A DNA stretch of 64,000 nucleotides from JBBDIM01 sp040880405 (GCA_040880405.1 JBBDIM010000177.1:11829-75828); one strand, 5' to 3'; positions 19,272 through 28,694 are shown, numbered from the stretch's first letter. The notes: generated by a model from the letters alone, not told the origin. Numbers and translations are program-made.

Positions 19272-20882
19272 GTGAACGCCTCTCACCAATCTCCGCCGCT
19301 CGATCCGCTATCCACGCCGTTACAGGATGCCGGACTCGCCTCCGTACCCTTCTGGCTGCTGGTCGCGTTCGTCCTGTTAGTTGGTGCCTTGCTTCGCGTC
19401 CCAGCACTGCCGGAAAGCCTCTGGGTGGATGAACTGCACACCGCTTGGGTTGTGGAGGATGGCCTGGGCGAGATCGCCAACCGCGCCCGAATGGGGAACC
19501 AATCTCCACTTTATTTCTATGCGGTCTGGCCGATCCGGGTCATTCTCGGCAGGCATGAAGTGAGCTATCGGCTCCTTTCGCTGCTCGCCGGATTTGGTTT
19601 GATCGTGACGGCGATGCTTGTCGCCCGTCGCTCTGTCGGCGGATATGTGGCGCCAGCGGTGGCGGGCCTGATTTTGGCCGTCGATCGGGACATGATTTTT
19701 TTCTCGACCGAGGCGCGGGTCTACGCCCTGATCCAGTGGGGCGTACCGCTGCATTTGTTGCTGACGCTCGGGTTGCTCCGATCGCCGCACCGCGGAATTT
19801 TTCTTTTGTGGAGCATCACCGGGGCGGCCCTTTTTTATCTTCACTACACGGCAGTGTTGCCACTGGCCGTGGAAATGACATTGGCGGTGTTATTGGCGCG
19901 AGGCAGAACCGCAAGGCTCTCCTTTTCACTTGCCGGTTTGGGGATCTTCGTGCTCTGCCTGCCGATGGCTTGGCACCTGCTGGAGATCGCCGGGGCGCGG
20001 GAAAACTGGGCGACATTCATCCGGCATGATGACGCGGGGGAATGGCTCCGGTGGCAACAGGTTCTCTGGCTGTCCGCTCCGCTGGCGGCAATCGCGATCA
20101 TCGACCTCATTTGGCGGAAGACCCCACGAGAATCTACCTGGCGACCGATCCCCAGGGCGACCTCGGGACTGTTACTCGTCGCCGCGACCGCGCTGCTGCC
20201 GGTCGTCTTAGCGTACTTCTTAACGGCGACCGATACGCTCGCCTTGTTCTTTGGCCGATACCTGATCGCGTCCCAGACGTTGCTGCTGGTGATGCCCCTG
20301 GTATTATCGCTGATGATTCGCCCCGGCCGCTGGCGAGTGATCGGGCTAATCGCGACGTTGCTGCTCGCGTTTTGGATGCGGCCACCGCAGTCGATCCGCG
20401 CGTTGGACTTCGCCCGCTGGCCCGCGACGGTCCAACAGCCCCGGCAAGAAAACTGGCGTGAAGCGGTTCAGGCGGTCAATCGACACTTGCCGGATGAACC
20501 CACCGAGACCGTGGTTTTGGTCGCCTCCGGCTTGATCGAAGCGGACGGCCTGCGTCGCGAACATGATGCCTCACTGCGGCAATACGCGCTGCTCCCGATC
20601 CGTTCGATCTACCGCTTGCAGGCAAAAGAAGTGGACGCGATCCCGCTGGCCTATCGCTCGCCCGGTCGGCTCAGTCGGTGGCAGGTCGCGCGGATTGGAA
20701 ACGCCCAGCGGGTGATCCTCATCTATCGTGGCAGCCGCGCGCGGGCCGACACCGCCGCCGCCGAGATCCTCCAATCTCTACCTGCAACCGCAGACGCTCC
20801 CGGCACTTCCAAGCCCCTCTTCCGATCGGGACAAATGCAAGTGGTAGAACTCCAACTCTCCGCCGCGGACCCACCCCCATAG
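19272..20882 (+). CDS. Polytopic membrane glycosyltransferase, GT39/ArnT-like
   Basis: 536 aa with about 10-12 membrane segments in the first 390 residues and a soluble C-terminal domain. The first periplasmic loop has the acidic motif ESLWVDELHTAWV, followed by NQSPLYFYAVWP, as in Dol-P-Man/ArnT-type (GT-C fold) enzymes that use polyprenyl-phosphate sugars. Starts at GTG 19272, 53 bases after the ExeA-like gene. The neighbourhood suggests a role in exopolysaccharide or glycoprotein assembly. Donor and acceptor unknown. Confidence 0.8.
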   Translation: MNASHQSPPLDPLSTPLQDAGLASVPFWLLVAFVLLVGALLRVPALPESLWVDELHTAWVVEDGLGEIANRARMGNQSPLYFYAVWPIRVILGRHEVSYRLLSLLAGFGLIVTAMLVARRSVGGYVAPAVAGLILAVDRDMIFFSTEARVYALIQWGVPLHLLLTLGLLRSPHRGIFLLWSITGAALFYLHYTAVLPLAVEMTLAVLLARGRTARLSFSLAGLGIFVLCLPMAWHLLEIAGARENWATFIRHDDAGEWLRWQQVLWLSAPLAAIAIIDLIWRKTPRESTWRPIPRATSGLLLVAATALLPVVLAYFLTATDTLALFFGRYLIASQTLLLVMPLVLSLMIRPGRWRVIGLIATLLLAFWMRPPQSIRALDFARWPATVQQPRQENWREAVQAVNRHLPDEPTETVVLVASGLIEADGLRREHDASLRQYALLPIRSIYRLQAKEVDAIPLAYRSPGRLSRWQVARIGNAQRVILIYRGSRARADTAAAEILQSLPATADAPGTSKPLFRSGQMQVVELQLSAADPPP

Positions 20883-20913
20883 AAAATGCCCGCGAAGGAA
20901 ATCCTTCGCGGGC
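20883..20913 (-). terminator. Intrinsic terminator of the 20943 gene
   Basis: Perfect 12-bp stem (20888-20899 and 20902-20913) with a 2-base spacer; AAAA at 20883-20886 becomes the T-tract on the minus strand. It lies 30 bases past the leftward gene's stop and directly after the convergent glycosyltransferase. Confidence 0.8.
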
Positions 20914-20942
20914 GATTGGCAGTGACCTAATTCGCGTGAGGT

Positions 20943-22157
20943 CTACTCGACGTTCAAGCTTCGCTCAATCGCCTCCAACATTCGCTCTAGACGTTGGATT
21001 TCTCGTTGGTTTTGCGGGGCCCCTTCTTCGCTTTCAAGCTTTTCGAGAACCTTGCCCAGCCGGGTCTTGAGCGTCTCCAAGTGTTTCTCAGGAGAGACAT
21101 CGGTATCGCGTGCTCGTTCTTCACGCTCCATACCAGGCGGAGCAATTCGACGGAACTCGGGAACCATGGGGAACCCGTCAAAGCGGTCGGCCCGCATCTC
21201 TTCCATCTGAGCCATGATCCGCTCCCGCTCGGTCCTCATCCGCTCCATCTGCTTCTGGATTTCATCGATTGGGTCAAAGTCGGCACCGAACTCACCTCGG
21301 GGGAAGTCAGCCCATTCAGGAAAATCAGCCCCTGGAAGTTCCGGGAAGCCCCCACCGGGAAAGGCCGGCATTTGAGCCCTGAACCCTCGGGCACCATTGG
21401 GAGCCCGGAATTCTCCGGCCAACTTGGAAAGCTCCTCGTAAACCGCATAGGCCTCTTCGTCCTGCTTTTTTAGCAGCTCTGGGCTGTCGGCCGAAACGAC
21501 TTTGGCGGGTTCATCTCCCTCAGTCACGGTAACGGTGACTTTGCCAGCCTCGGTCTTCTCGATCTTTTTGGTGACCCCATTCTCGGTTACCTCGATGGTC
21601 TGGTCCCCGTTGATGTTTTTGATCGACATGGTCCGCTGCGCCCCACCTTGCGGAAAGACCGCCCCGCCCGCGATCTGCTGACGGGCAAAGTCCATGCCGC
21701 GGCGGTTTCGCATTGGTTCCACTTCATCGAGCGCCGCTTTCGAAAGTCGGCTGGCAGTCCGGTTACCCGCTTCGGCCAACCGCTTGAGGCTCTCAACCGC
21801 CTGGCCGGAGGTCCCCTCTTCCTCTGAGGTGGCGAACTTGCGGAGGATATCGATCGAACGGCTCACCACCTCTCCGTTCCCGTTCTGGGCACCCTCCTCC
21901 AGCGGCGCAATTGCTTGACCGCCAAACGTCAGGAGTTTCTCCGAAGCCTCTTGCCGCTTGGCGAACTGGTCGGCATCGAGTTGCCGGATCCAATAGCGGA
22001 CCTCACGCTCCGCATCCTCGGCCACTGCTTCGTCGGTCGACTCTTCCGCAATCAACCGGGGCAGGCCATTCCAAGCCCAAGCCATGGGAAGACTTAAAGC
22101 CAGAATCAAGCCGCCACAGACCGCACGTTTGGCAATTTGGGGAAATTTTACGGACAT
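20943..22157 (-). CDS. Exported hypothetical protein with helical-repeat and coiled-coil regions
   Basis: 404 aa. Signal peptide at 1-28 (GGLILALSLPMAWA core). Residues about 45-150 are helical and resemble HEAT-type repeats (EVRYWIRQLDADQFAKRQEA, LTFGGQAIAPLEEGAQNGNG); about 190-220 is a charged beta segment (IEVTENGVTKKIEKTEAGKV); 255-300 is Gly/Pro/Phe-rich; the C-terminus is a charged coiled coil ending LEAIERSLNVE. No catalytic motif. ATG 22157 has GGAGG 12 bases upstream; a TTG at 22169 is inside that site. Such signal-peptide HEAT proteins are common in planctomycetes; role unknown. Confidence 0.7.
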   Translation of the reverse strand: MSVKFPQIAKRAVCGGLILALSLPMAWAWNGLPRLIAEESTDEAVAEDAEREVRYWIRQLDADQFAKRQEASEKLLTFGGQAIAPLEEGAQNGNGEVVSRSIDILRKFATSEEEGTSGQAVESLKRLAEAGNRTASRLSKAALDEVEPMRNRRGMDFARQQIAGGAVFPQGGAQRTMSIKNINGDQTIEVTENGVTKKIEKTEAGKVTVTVTEGDEPAKVVSADSPELLKKQDEEAYAVYEELSKLAGEFRAPNGARGFRAQMPAFPGGGFPELPGADFPEWADFPRGEFGADFDPIDEIQKQMERMRTERERIMAQMEEMRADRFDGFPMVPEFRRIAPPGMEREERARDTDVSPEKHLETLKTRLGKVLEKLESEEGAPQNQREIQRLERMLEAIERSLNVE

Positions 22158-22320
22158 CAGTGCTATCAACCTCCGGGTTAACAGTACAAACAGACAGTGA
22201 TGGGGGTGAATTACCCCAATGATACGCTATTTGGCGAGAGCCTTCACCCTAAAGATACGCTTGGCAGTGGGAAAAGGTTGTGAAAAATCAAGCGCGAAAC
22301 CCGCTCCTTGCTCCTCCACT

Positions 22321-23019
22321 TCAATCCCTGCCACTCTTCAGGCGGACATAATAGCCAGCATCCTCTGACGATTGAAATAATTCCCCCGCCGCGTGCCGCT
22401 CAAAAAAGGCCCGCAGTTCCGGGGTCTCAGCGGTGATGCGGACAGAGGAGGGTTTCGCATTCTCATCCTCTTCAGGCCACGTTACTTCCCCGGTCAGGCG
22501 GCCTGCTTCGATTTCGGTCACGAGAAACTGGGAGTTCAGCATCTCCACTTTTAGTCTTTCCCCTCGTATCAAGAGACGGCAGAGAAGGTAATCGTCAGGG
22601 GACTGGCCGTCCCAGCCATCTTTCGCCGGGTTCCAGCTCTCGTGCCAAGGCTTCCAATAGGTCGCCTCGCTCGCTTGCGTCCGGTCATTTTTCATCCCCG
22701 GCAGATGAATGACGTAGCCGTCTCCCACCTTTTCGGCGAAGGTAAACATGTTGTGGGCACCAAGAACGGAATCTTTAAAGCCGACGAAAATAATTCGCAC
22801 AAACCCCGGCGGGTAGCCTTCACCCGCCTCACCAAGATGGAAGAGGTAAGGTTCCCGGTGCTGTTCGTTCGGTGCCTCAAAACGATAGGCCCCGTACAAC
22901 TCGGGGTAGGAAATCGCTTCGTGCGGATCGACGAGCGGATGCTTGCTCGTCGGAATCGCGCAGCCGCTGCTCAACGGCACCAGCAAAACAAGCGACCCAA
23001 GCCAGAAGCGATTGAACAT
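22321..23019 (-). CDS. Hypothetical lipoprotein
   Basis: 232 aa. Lipoprotein signal MFNRFWLGSLVLLVPLSSGC with acceptor Cys20. The mature part is beta-rich with no recognised domain; notable are SYPELYGAYRFEAP and DYLLCRLLIRGERLKVEMLN, suggesting a lipocalin-like or immunoglobulin-like barrel, which is speculative. ATG 23019 begins the signal peptide; the longer open frame upstream overlaps the neighbouring phosphoesterase gene. 101 bases separate it from that gene, so it might be the last gene of the same leftward transcript. Confidence 0.65.
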   Translation of the reverse strand: MFNRFWLGSLVLLVPLSSGCAIPTSKHPLVDPHEAISYPELYGAYRFEAPNEQHREPYLFHLGEAGEGYPPGFVRIIFVGFKDSVLGAHNMFTFAEKVGDGYVIHLPGMKNDRTQASEATYWKPWHESWNPAKDGWDGQSPDDYLLCRLLIRGERLKVEMLNSQFLVTEIEAGRLTGEVTWPEEDENAKPSSVRITAETPELRAFFERHAAGELFQSSEDAGYYVRLKSGRD

Positions 23020-23120
23020 TGGCCCGTCTCCCCGAGTAGCACCGTGAATATCGTCCCACACCAAAATGCTATCAGAGTCGCCCAAGGGAGGGAAGCAATT
23101 TCGCCCCGGTGCATTCCCAT

Positions 23121-23909
23121 TTAGTAGACGCCCGCAGCCCGCTCCTTGCCCGGTAAAACCTCCAGACAAGTCGTCCACCACCCGGTGAGGATTGTCTCAA
23201 TAAATTCCTCCGGCAGCCCTTCATCCCGCATTTCGTTGGCCAGACGACGATGGTCGTACGTCACCGGGGCGAACTCGATTCTCGGTCCCCTCCCCTGCTC
23301 CAGTTCCACGCGCGCGTACCACACGCAGGTCTGGCCATCGTTGGCTGGTCGGCCGATTGCCCCGCAGTTGACGAAGTGCCGACCTCCGGAAAGTGGCCGC
23401 TGCCAGGGCAGGCCGGTGTGGGTGCCGATCACAAGATCAACCTGCGCCTCTTCTAGGAGGTATTCCAGAAACGGCGTGGAGGTGGTTGATTGCCACAAAA
23501 ACTCATTCGTCCGGCGGGGACTGCCATGGCACAAAAGAAGACGCCGGCCCTCCACTTCCAACCGGATCTCGGAGGGCAAACCCCGCAGAAACTCGCGATT
23601 TTCGGCTGAGGTATTTTCGAGCGTATAGCGGTAACTGATCGCGGCAAAATGGTTGTCCCGTGGGTCGGTATACCCGCATTGGCAATCGTCTAACCCATGG
23701 CCGATCGAATCGTCATAGTTCCCCTGCACGCAAGGGATGCCGAACTGATCCAACAGCGGAAAAACCCGGTCGGGGTAAGGCCCAAAGGCACCCAGGTCTC
23801 CCAGACAAAAAATCTGGTCGGCACCCCACCGCTTGGCATCGGCGATGGTCGCTCCCAAAGCCAGATAGTTGCTATAGACGCCCCCGAGAAAGGCCAGCCG
23901 CGTGGTCAT
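23121..23909 (-). CDS. Metallophosphoesterase-like protein with degenerate first metal motif
   Basis: 262 aa of the calcineurin-like YfcE/MJ0936 type. Conserved blocks: FCLGDLGAFGP (metal Asp), GNYDD (for GNHD), CHGSP and GTHTGLPW. The first motif, normally SDIHGN with Asp and His metal ligands, reads GGVYSN, so both ligands are missing, and GNHD has Tyr for His. It may bind one metal or have lost phosphoesterase activity. ATG 23909 overlaps the radical SAM stop by ATGA. It is third in the coupled FAD/radical SAM/phosphoesterase trio, so its substrate is probably the product of that pathway; this is inference. Confidence 0.8.
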   Translation of the reverse strand: MTTRLAFLGGVYSNYLALGATIADAKRWGADQIFCLGDLGAFGPYPDRVFPLLDQFGIPCVQGNYDDSIGHGLDDCQCGYTDPRDNHFAAISYRYTLENTSAENREFLRGLPSEIRLEVEGRRLLLCHGSPRRTNEFLWQSTTSTPFLEYLLEEAQVDLVIGTHTGLPWQRPLSGGRHFVNCGAIGRPANDGQTCVWYARVELEQGRGPRIEFAPVTYDHRRLANEMRDEGLPEEFIETILTGWWTTCLEVLPGKERAAGVY

Positions 23910-24820
23910 GCCCGATCTCCGAAACCGAGGGAACCGCCGGAGGGATTCGCGCAGATCGAGCCATATTGGTAACACGTATAGCAGGCACCATGACGCAAAG
24001 CGTACGGCTTTAGCGACTCGGCCATGGTCGTCTCACTAAGGACCGCATCCTCCGCTTCCAGCAGAATCGGGCAGACCTGAACGCCCCGGTCGGTCACCAA
24101 CCGGGCATGGTCGCATATTAGTTGCCGCGTGTCGAAGCCTTCCATCATTTCAGCGGTGACGCGTTGGCTATCACGGTAGCCTTCAGTCCGCTTAACTTCC
24201 GCCCCTAGCTTAATCGTTGGCAGCAACTTAATCCGGGGCCGAGCATAACCCGCCGCTCGCAGGACCTCCCTGAACCGAGCGAGAACCATTGCATCCTCCT
24301 GTTCCGGCCAAGTCCGAGCGGCGGTGATAATCGGTAGGAAACCGAACTCGACCAACTGGGTCACACCCCGCATCGCGCGGACGAAGGTCCCTTCGCCTCG
24401 GATTGGGTCGTTGGTTTCCGCGGAAAACCCGTCGATTGAAACGCGGAACTCCAGACTGTACTCGCTTTGGTCATGCGCCGCTTTAAGCCGCGTTAACCAC
24501 TCCGGTTTCAGCACCGTGGCATTGGTCAACACGGTGGCCGGGCCTTGCCGCAGGGCCAGTTCCAGCATCGGGACCAGGTCCCGGTTCAGGAAGGGTTCTC
24601 CGCCGGTGAAGTAATATTCGTTGACGCCCAGGGCAACCGCTTCCCGTAAGCGCGCGCGGACTTGTTCCAGTGTCAGATGGCCGAACGAATCGTTGTGCGG
24701 ACTGCAACTAATGAAGCAGTGATGGCAGGTCAAATTGCAGAGGGTGCCGGAGACTTGGAACCAAAGCTGATCGAGATGCGAAATCGAGACCTGAGGTGTG
24801 TCGGCGGCGAGAGGATTCAT
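23906..24820 (-). CDS. Radical SAM protein with SPASM/twitch-like auxiliary cysteines
   Basis: 304 aa. The radical SAM motif CNLTCHHC (CX3CX2C) is at 28-35, followed by FTGGEPFLNRDLVPML and a (beta-alpha)6 barrel (FRVSIDGFSAETND). Near the C-terminus CDHARLVTDRGVQVC (CX9GX3C) and CYTCYQYGSIC (CX2CX6C) closely resemble the SPASM/twitch pattern for a second iron-sulfur cluster. SPASM enzymes usually modify peptides or proteins, but no precursor gene is visible here. ATG 24820 overlaps the FAD gene stop by ATGA. Family assignment is firm; substrate unknown. Confidence 0.85.
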   Translation of the reverse strand: MNPLAADTPQVSISHLDQLWFQVSGTLCNLTCHHCFISCSPHNDSFGHLTLEQVRARLREAVALGVNEYYFTGGEPFLNRDLVPMLELALRQGPATVLTNATVLKPEWLTRLKAAHDQSEYSLEFRVSIDGFSAETNDPIRGEGTFVRAMRGVTQLVEFGFLPIITAARTWPEQEDAMVLARFREVLRAAGYARPRIKLLPTIKLGAEVKRTEGYRDSQRVTAEMMEGFDTRQLICDHARLVTDRGVQVCPILLEAEDAVLSETTMAESLKPYALRHGACYTCYQYGSICANPSGGSLGFGDRA

Positions 24821-26091
24821 TCGCTTGAGGTGGATAGCGGGGTGGCGTAGAGGTTTAAGTTTTCACGATCTCCCAAGATCGCGAACAGCATGCGGATTTG
24901 CTCGTAACCTGATTGCAACAGAAAGTTCGGGTTGCGACCGTAACTTTTCGTACCCAGTACATAAAAATTCGGCTCGGGATTCAGCAGCAGATCTCCCTCA
25001 CCGGCCAAGACATCAAGGCAATCGGCCGTTTGCTCACCCAGCAAGTGTGCCGCTAGTTTCAGCGGCCCTTCGGTGGCGTAGCAGGTGGCCAATTGCAACT
25101 CGCGCTGGGGTGCCCAGTCGGGCCGGTAACCGACGTTGGCGATGACGCGATCAAACGTATGAATCCCCGCATGCTTGCCGGTCAACGTGACCTGGAAATG
25201 ATCGCTGTGCGTATCCTGGTGAATAGCATGAACTGCCGTTTCCGGCCAGTGGGTGACATGCCCATCATCGCTACTTGCGATCCGATTCGCTTCGGCGGCC
25301 AAGGCAGCCCGGCGAGGTAGCCGATCTCCTTCGATCTGCCGAACCGGGCCGTCACCCTGCTCAGGCATCGCCTCTCGGGTGATCCAAGTGACGTGTGTAT
25401 CGAGCGATTCCCGCGCCAATCGGCTCAGATTCAAAATGTTGGTCGCGGCAGTGTAACCGGAGCCGATCACCAAGGTGTGCCGGGCTGCATATTGATTTCG
25501 TTGGCTTCCGTCCAGGTCCGGAATTCCGATTTCCACGTGATCGCGACAGGAGAGTTCCCCAATCGCCGGGATTCCTCCTTCTCCAAGATAGCGGGAATTA
25601 CCGAACACCCCGGTGCAGTCAATGACCACCTCGCTCTCGATGGTCGATTCATGCCCATCCTGGTCGCGAATGAGGGTGACAAACGGGTTGTCCGCTCGGT
25701 CGGGCGAACCGATGTCGTCCCCTTTGAACCGGCCCTTCCGTCCCACCCCCAATACCTCGAATCCCCGCATGAGGCTGTCGAACACGAGGTCCGACTCAGC
25801 GAGCGGTCGCAGGTATTTTCGCACATAGTCGCGGCCGGTCAGGATCGCGTCGTCCGCAGGGATTGGAAAATCGGGATCCTGGGCCAATAAGGCCGAAACC
25901 CCCAGCGGCGTGCGGTTCATCGCGAACGGCGTGAACAGCGAAACATGCCCCCACGCCAACAGGTTGGCACCCACCACGCCCCGGTCGAGCAGCGTCACCT
26001 CGTAACCCAGGAATCGGGCGTACAAGGCCGCTTCGACACCAATCGGGCCGGCACCCAAAATCACAATCCGCGCGGGAGTATCGACAGCCAT
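24817..26091 (-). CDS. FAD/NAD(P)-dependent oxidoreductase (monooxygenase-like)
   Basis: 424 aa. Two dinucleotide-binding motifs: ARIVILGAGPIGVEAALYAR at the N-terminus (FAD) and HTLVIGSGYTAATNIL near 225 (NAD(P)H), the layout of flavin monooxygenases and thioredoxin-reductase-like enzymes. No CxxC redox pair is seen beside the second motif. The C-terminus includes NFYVLGTKSYGRNPNFLLQS, a usual FAD-contact region. ATG 26091 begins MAVDTPARIVILGAG. It is the first gene of the three-gene leftward operon, overlapping the radical SAM gene by 4 bases. Reaction unknown; probably oxidises a small molecule that the next two enzymes also handle. Confidence 0.8.
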   Translation of the reverse strand: MAVDTPARIVILGAGPIGVEAALYARFLGYEVTLLDRGVVGANLLAWGHVSLFTPFAMNRTPLGVSALLAQDPDFPIPADDAILTGRDYVRKYLRPLAESDLVFDSLMRGFEVLGVGRKGRFKGDDIGSPDRADNPFVTLIRDQDGHESTIESEVVIDCTGVFGNSRYLGEGGIPAIGELSCRDHVEIGIPDLDGSQRNQYAARHTLVIGSGYTAATNILNLSRLARESLDTHVTWITREAMPEQGDGPVRQIEGDRLPRRAALAAEANRIASSDDGHVTHWPETAVHAIHQDTHSDHFQVTLTGKHAGIHTFDRVIANVGYRPDWAPQRELQLATCYATEGPLKLAAHLLGEQTADCLDVLAGEGDLLLNPEPNFYVLGTKSYGRNPNFLLQSGYEQIRMLFAILGDRENLNLYATPLSTSSE

Positions 26092-26366
26092 GCACCCGGT
26101 CCATTTCAGGCGTGAGAAATTCTTGGCCGCTCCCATTCGTCCGGGGCGACCACTCTAGCGCCAATCGTAACGCATAAGCCGGATTTTAGGAATGCGCCGA
26201 AGCTTCGGCACCTGTTTTGGTTCCCAAGTTGCATGGTGTCGATGCTTCCCGGGACGAAACTTCCACCAAAGCGACTACGCATAAGCTAACTTTGTGCGGA
26301 CCCATTCACTAAGGTCCGACTTGATTCGAATTCAGGTGCCTTCAACGTCAAAGAGTAGGGTTGCGG

Positions 26367-27491
26367 ATGGTTCAAAAAACCACACGGGTATTGATCGTGG
26401 ACGATTCCGCATTAATGCGCGAGTTGATCCAGGATTTGCTGAAAGACCAACCCGGTATCGAGGTCGTCGGAACCGCCTCCGATGGCATGGAGGCGATTCG
26501 CCAAGCCGAGCGTCTCCGGCCCGATGTCGTCACCTTGGATGTCCAGATGCCCAAAATGGATGGCCTGGAAACCTTGCAGCGTCTCCTGGAGAAGCGTCCG
26601 GTCCCTGTCCTGATGCTCAGCGCCGCCACCAAGCTCGGAGGTGACACCACCTTGGAGGCCCTGGAACGAGGCGCGATCGACTACCTCGCCAAACCGGAAG
26701 GGCTCCGCCAGGCGGAAGGCCCGCTCAGAGATGAGCTCTGCCGCAAAATTCGCTCTGCCGCGGGGGTCGATGTCTTAAAGATCATCGCCATGCGTAAGGC
26801 GCGGGCCGAAAAACGTCATCAGCGGCGTGAGGACTTCGCCTCGAAGCCAGGTCTGGGACTTGTATCCCCCTCCAGCATCGAACCAGCCACGAATCTCGAC
26901 CAGCAACTGATCGCAATTGGCATCTCCACCGGTGGACCACCCGCCTTGGCCGGGATGTTTGAATCGCTGTCGGCGAGCTTGCCGCCAATTGTGATCGTCC
27001 AGCACATGCCTCCGAATTTCACGAAGGCCTTTGCCGATCGGCTCAACTCCCTTTCCCGCGTGTCTGTGAAAGAGGCGGAGACCGGCGATGTCCTCAAGGC
27101 GGGACACGCCTACTTGGCACCCGGCGGCTTCCATCTAGAGGTCCGGCGGCATGGCAGCGACGGGGGCAAACTGGCGGTCTTCGACGGCCCCTCGGTCTCA
27201 GGGCATCGCCCTTCGGTCGACGTGATGATGCGCTCGGCCGCCAAGGTCTTCGGCAACCGAGTCCTCGGCGTCGTGATGACCGGCATGGGCCGCGACGGCT
27301 CCGACGGCTGCGGAGCCATTCGAGCGGCCGGCGGATTCGTCCTCGGCCAAGACGAACGAACCTCCGACATCTACGGCATGAACAAAGTGGCCATGCTAGA
27401 AGGCAACGTCGACCGCCAATTCAGCCTGGAAGACGCCCCCACGATGCTGGTGGCGTATGCGAAGAAGTTGCCACGGGGGGTGTTGGTGTAG
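26367..27491 (+). CDS. cheB: Chemotaxis-type protein-glutamate methylesterase CheB
   Basis: 374 aa. Receiver domain 1-125 with D12/D13, phosphoacceptor D58 (VVTLDVQMPKMDG) and the Lys of AKPEG; linker to about 160; CheB esterase domain with catalytic Ser in GISTGGPPAL, His in VQHMPPNF and Asp in MTGMGRDGSDG. CheB demethylates or deamidates chemoreceptor glutamates when phosphorylated. ATG 26367 (MVQKTT) is preferred over TTG 26361. No cheA, cheR, cheW or receptor gene lies within this window, so it is an orphan here; the rest of the system may lie elsewhere or the protein may serve another pathway. Confidence 0.92.
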   Translation: MVQKTTRVLIVDDSALMRELIQDLLKDQPGIEVVGTASDGMEAIRQAERLRPDVVTLDVQMPKMDGLETLQRLLEKRPVPVLMLSAATKLGGDTTLEALERGAIDYLAKPEGLRQAEGPLRDELCRKIRSAAGVDVLKIIAMRKARAEKRHQRREDFASKPGLGLVSPSSIEPATNLDQQLIAIGISTGGPPALAGMFESLSASLPPIVIVQHMPPNFTKAFADRLNSLSRVSVKEAETGDVLKAGHAYLAPGGFHLEVRRHGSDGGKLAVFDGPSVSGHRPSVDVMMRSAAKVFGNRVLGVVMTGMGRDGSDGCGAIRAAGGFVLGQDERTSDIYGMNKVAMLEGNVDRQFSLEDAPTMLVAYAKKLPRGVLV

Positions 27492-27545
27492 AGGCAGTGC
27501 GAGGTTCTCCGAATCTGCGATCCAATGAGCCCAACGGCCAACAAA

Positions 27546-28694
27546 TCATCCCCGATCCAGCCGAAACGGGGCAAGGTCGATTTGGGGTGTCTCACCCCGC
27601 ATGAGTTGGGCTAGCAGTTGGGCGGTCGCGGGGGAGAGGTGCAGGCCGCTGCGGTAGTGGCCGGCGGCGAGGAAGGCGTTTTCGATGCCGGGGATTCGGC
27701 CGATGTAGGGGATGCGGTCTAAGCTGGCGGGTCGCAAACCGGACCAGGCCTGGATGAGTTGGGCCTCTCGGAGGGCTGGCAGCAAGGAAAACGCGAACTG
27801 CTGCAGGTCCTCGATCGCTTCCGGGGTGTTCGACTTATCGAAGCCTGCCTCTTCCACGGTCGAGCCGACCAGCAAGTGGCCATCGCGGCGGGGGACCAAG
27901 TAGCGAGGCCCTTCGTTCACCGGGCAGCTTAGCAGGATCGTCTCGCCGGTATGAAACAGCAGCATTTGACCCCGGATCGGTTCGATTTCCGGGCGTTGGA
28001 TCTCATTGGCCAGACCGAGTTGCTCGAACAGCAGGTCAGAGAGAAGTTGCGTCCAACTGCCGGCGCAGAGCGCGACTTGGCTGCCGGTGAACGTTCCTTG
28101 GTTGGTTTCGACTCCGGTGATTCGCTGCTGGCCCAGTGTGAAGCACTGGACTTCCGTCTCCGGCACCAAGCGTACGCCTTGCATTTGGCAGGCGGTTTTC
28201 AAGGCCTTGAGGTGCCGGGGGTTTCGGACCACCGCCTCGTCCGGCAGTGAGTAGGCAGAGCGATACGGTATTTCGGCCGAAAGCCCAGGGAGCATCGTCA
28301 GCAGCTCAACCTGGGTCAGCTTCTCGACCCGAACCCCTTCCTCTTCATATTGAAACATGGCGCTGGCGAGCGAGGCTGCCTCGCCAATATCCCGCGCGAC
28401 ATATACCCCACCGCAAACCTCGAACTCGTTATCAATTCCGGTCTGCTCGCGGAGCCAAGCGGACCACTGGGGGAACAGTTGATGGCTCAGGCCGCGGAGG
28501 CGTTCCTGCGGTTCGAATGAGTGATCCGGGTTGGCTGGCGGTAGCAGCCCGGCCCCGGCCCAGGAGGCCTCCTTGCCGATCGCTCCTTTTTCGACGAGCG
28601 TCACCGACGCCCCGTGCCGGCTTAGTTCGAGCGCAAGCGATAGCCCGATGACACCTCCCCCCACGATCAAACAATCGGGAATCTGCTCCGCCAC
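27546..28694 (-). CDS. thiO: Glycine oxidase ThiO
   Basis: 382 aa. D-amino-acid-oxidase fold: FAD motif DCLIVGGGVIGLSLALEL at the N-terminus, EKGAIGKEASWAGAGLLPP (the ThiO/glycine oxidase hallmark), a second half with RYLVPRRDGHLLVGSTVEE, and GLRPASLDRIPYIGRIPG plus AAGHYRSGLHLSPATAQ near the C-terminus. It oxidises glycine to iminoglycine for the thiamine thiazole ring. GTG 28694 has AAGGACC about 9 bases upstream. It is third in a leftward run after the thioredoxin-fold and TIGR04282-type genes, 43 bases from the latter. thiC is 21 kb away; no thiS or thiG is in between. Confidence 0.9.
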   Translation of the reverse strand: MAEQIPDCLIVGGGVIGLSLALELSRHGASVTLVEKGAIGKEASWAGAGLLPPANPDHSFEPQERLRGLSHQLFPQWSAWLREQTGIDNEFEVCGGVYVARDIGEAASLASAMFQYEEEGVRVEKLTQVELLTMLPGLSAEIPYRSAYSLPDEAVVRNPRHLKALKTACQMQGVRLVPETEVQCFTLGQQRITGVETNQGTFTGSQVALCAGSWTQLLSDLLFEQLGLANEIQRPEIEPIRGQMLLFHTGETILLSCPVNEGPRYLVPRRDGHLLVGSTVEEAGFDKSNTPEAIEDLQQFAFSLLPALREAQLIQAWSGLRPASLDRIPYIGRIPGIENAFLAAGHYRSGLHLSPATAQLLAQLMRGETPQIDLAPFRLDRG

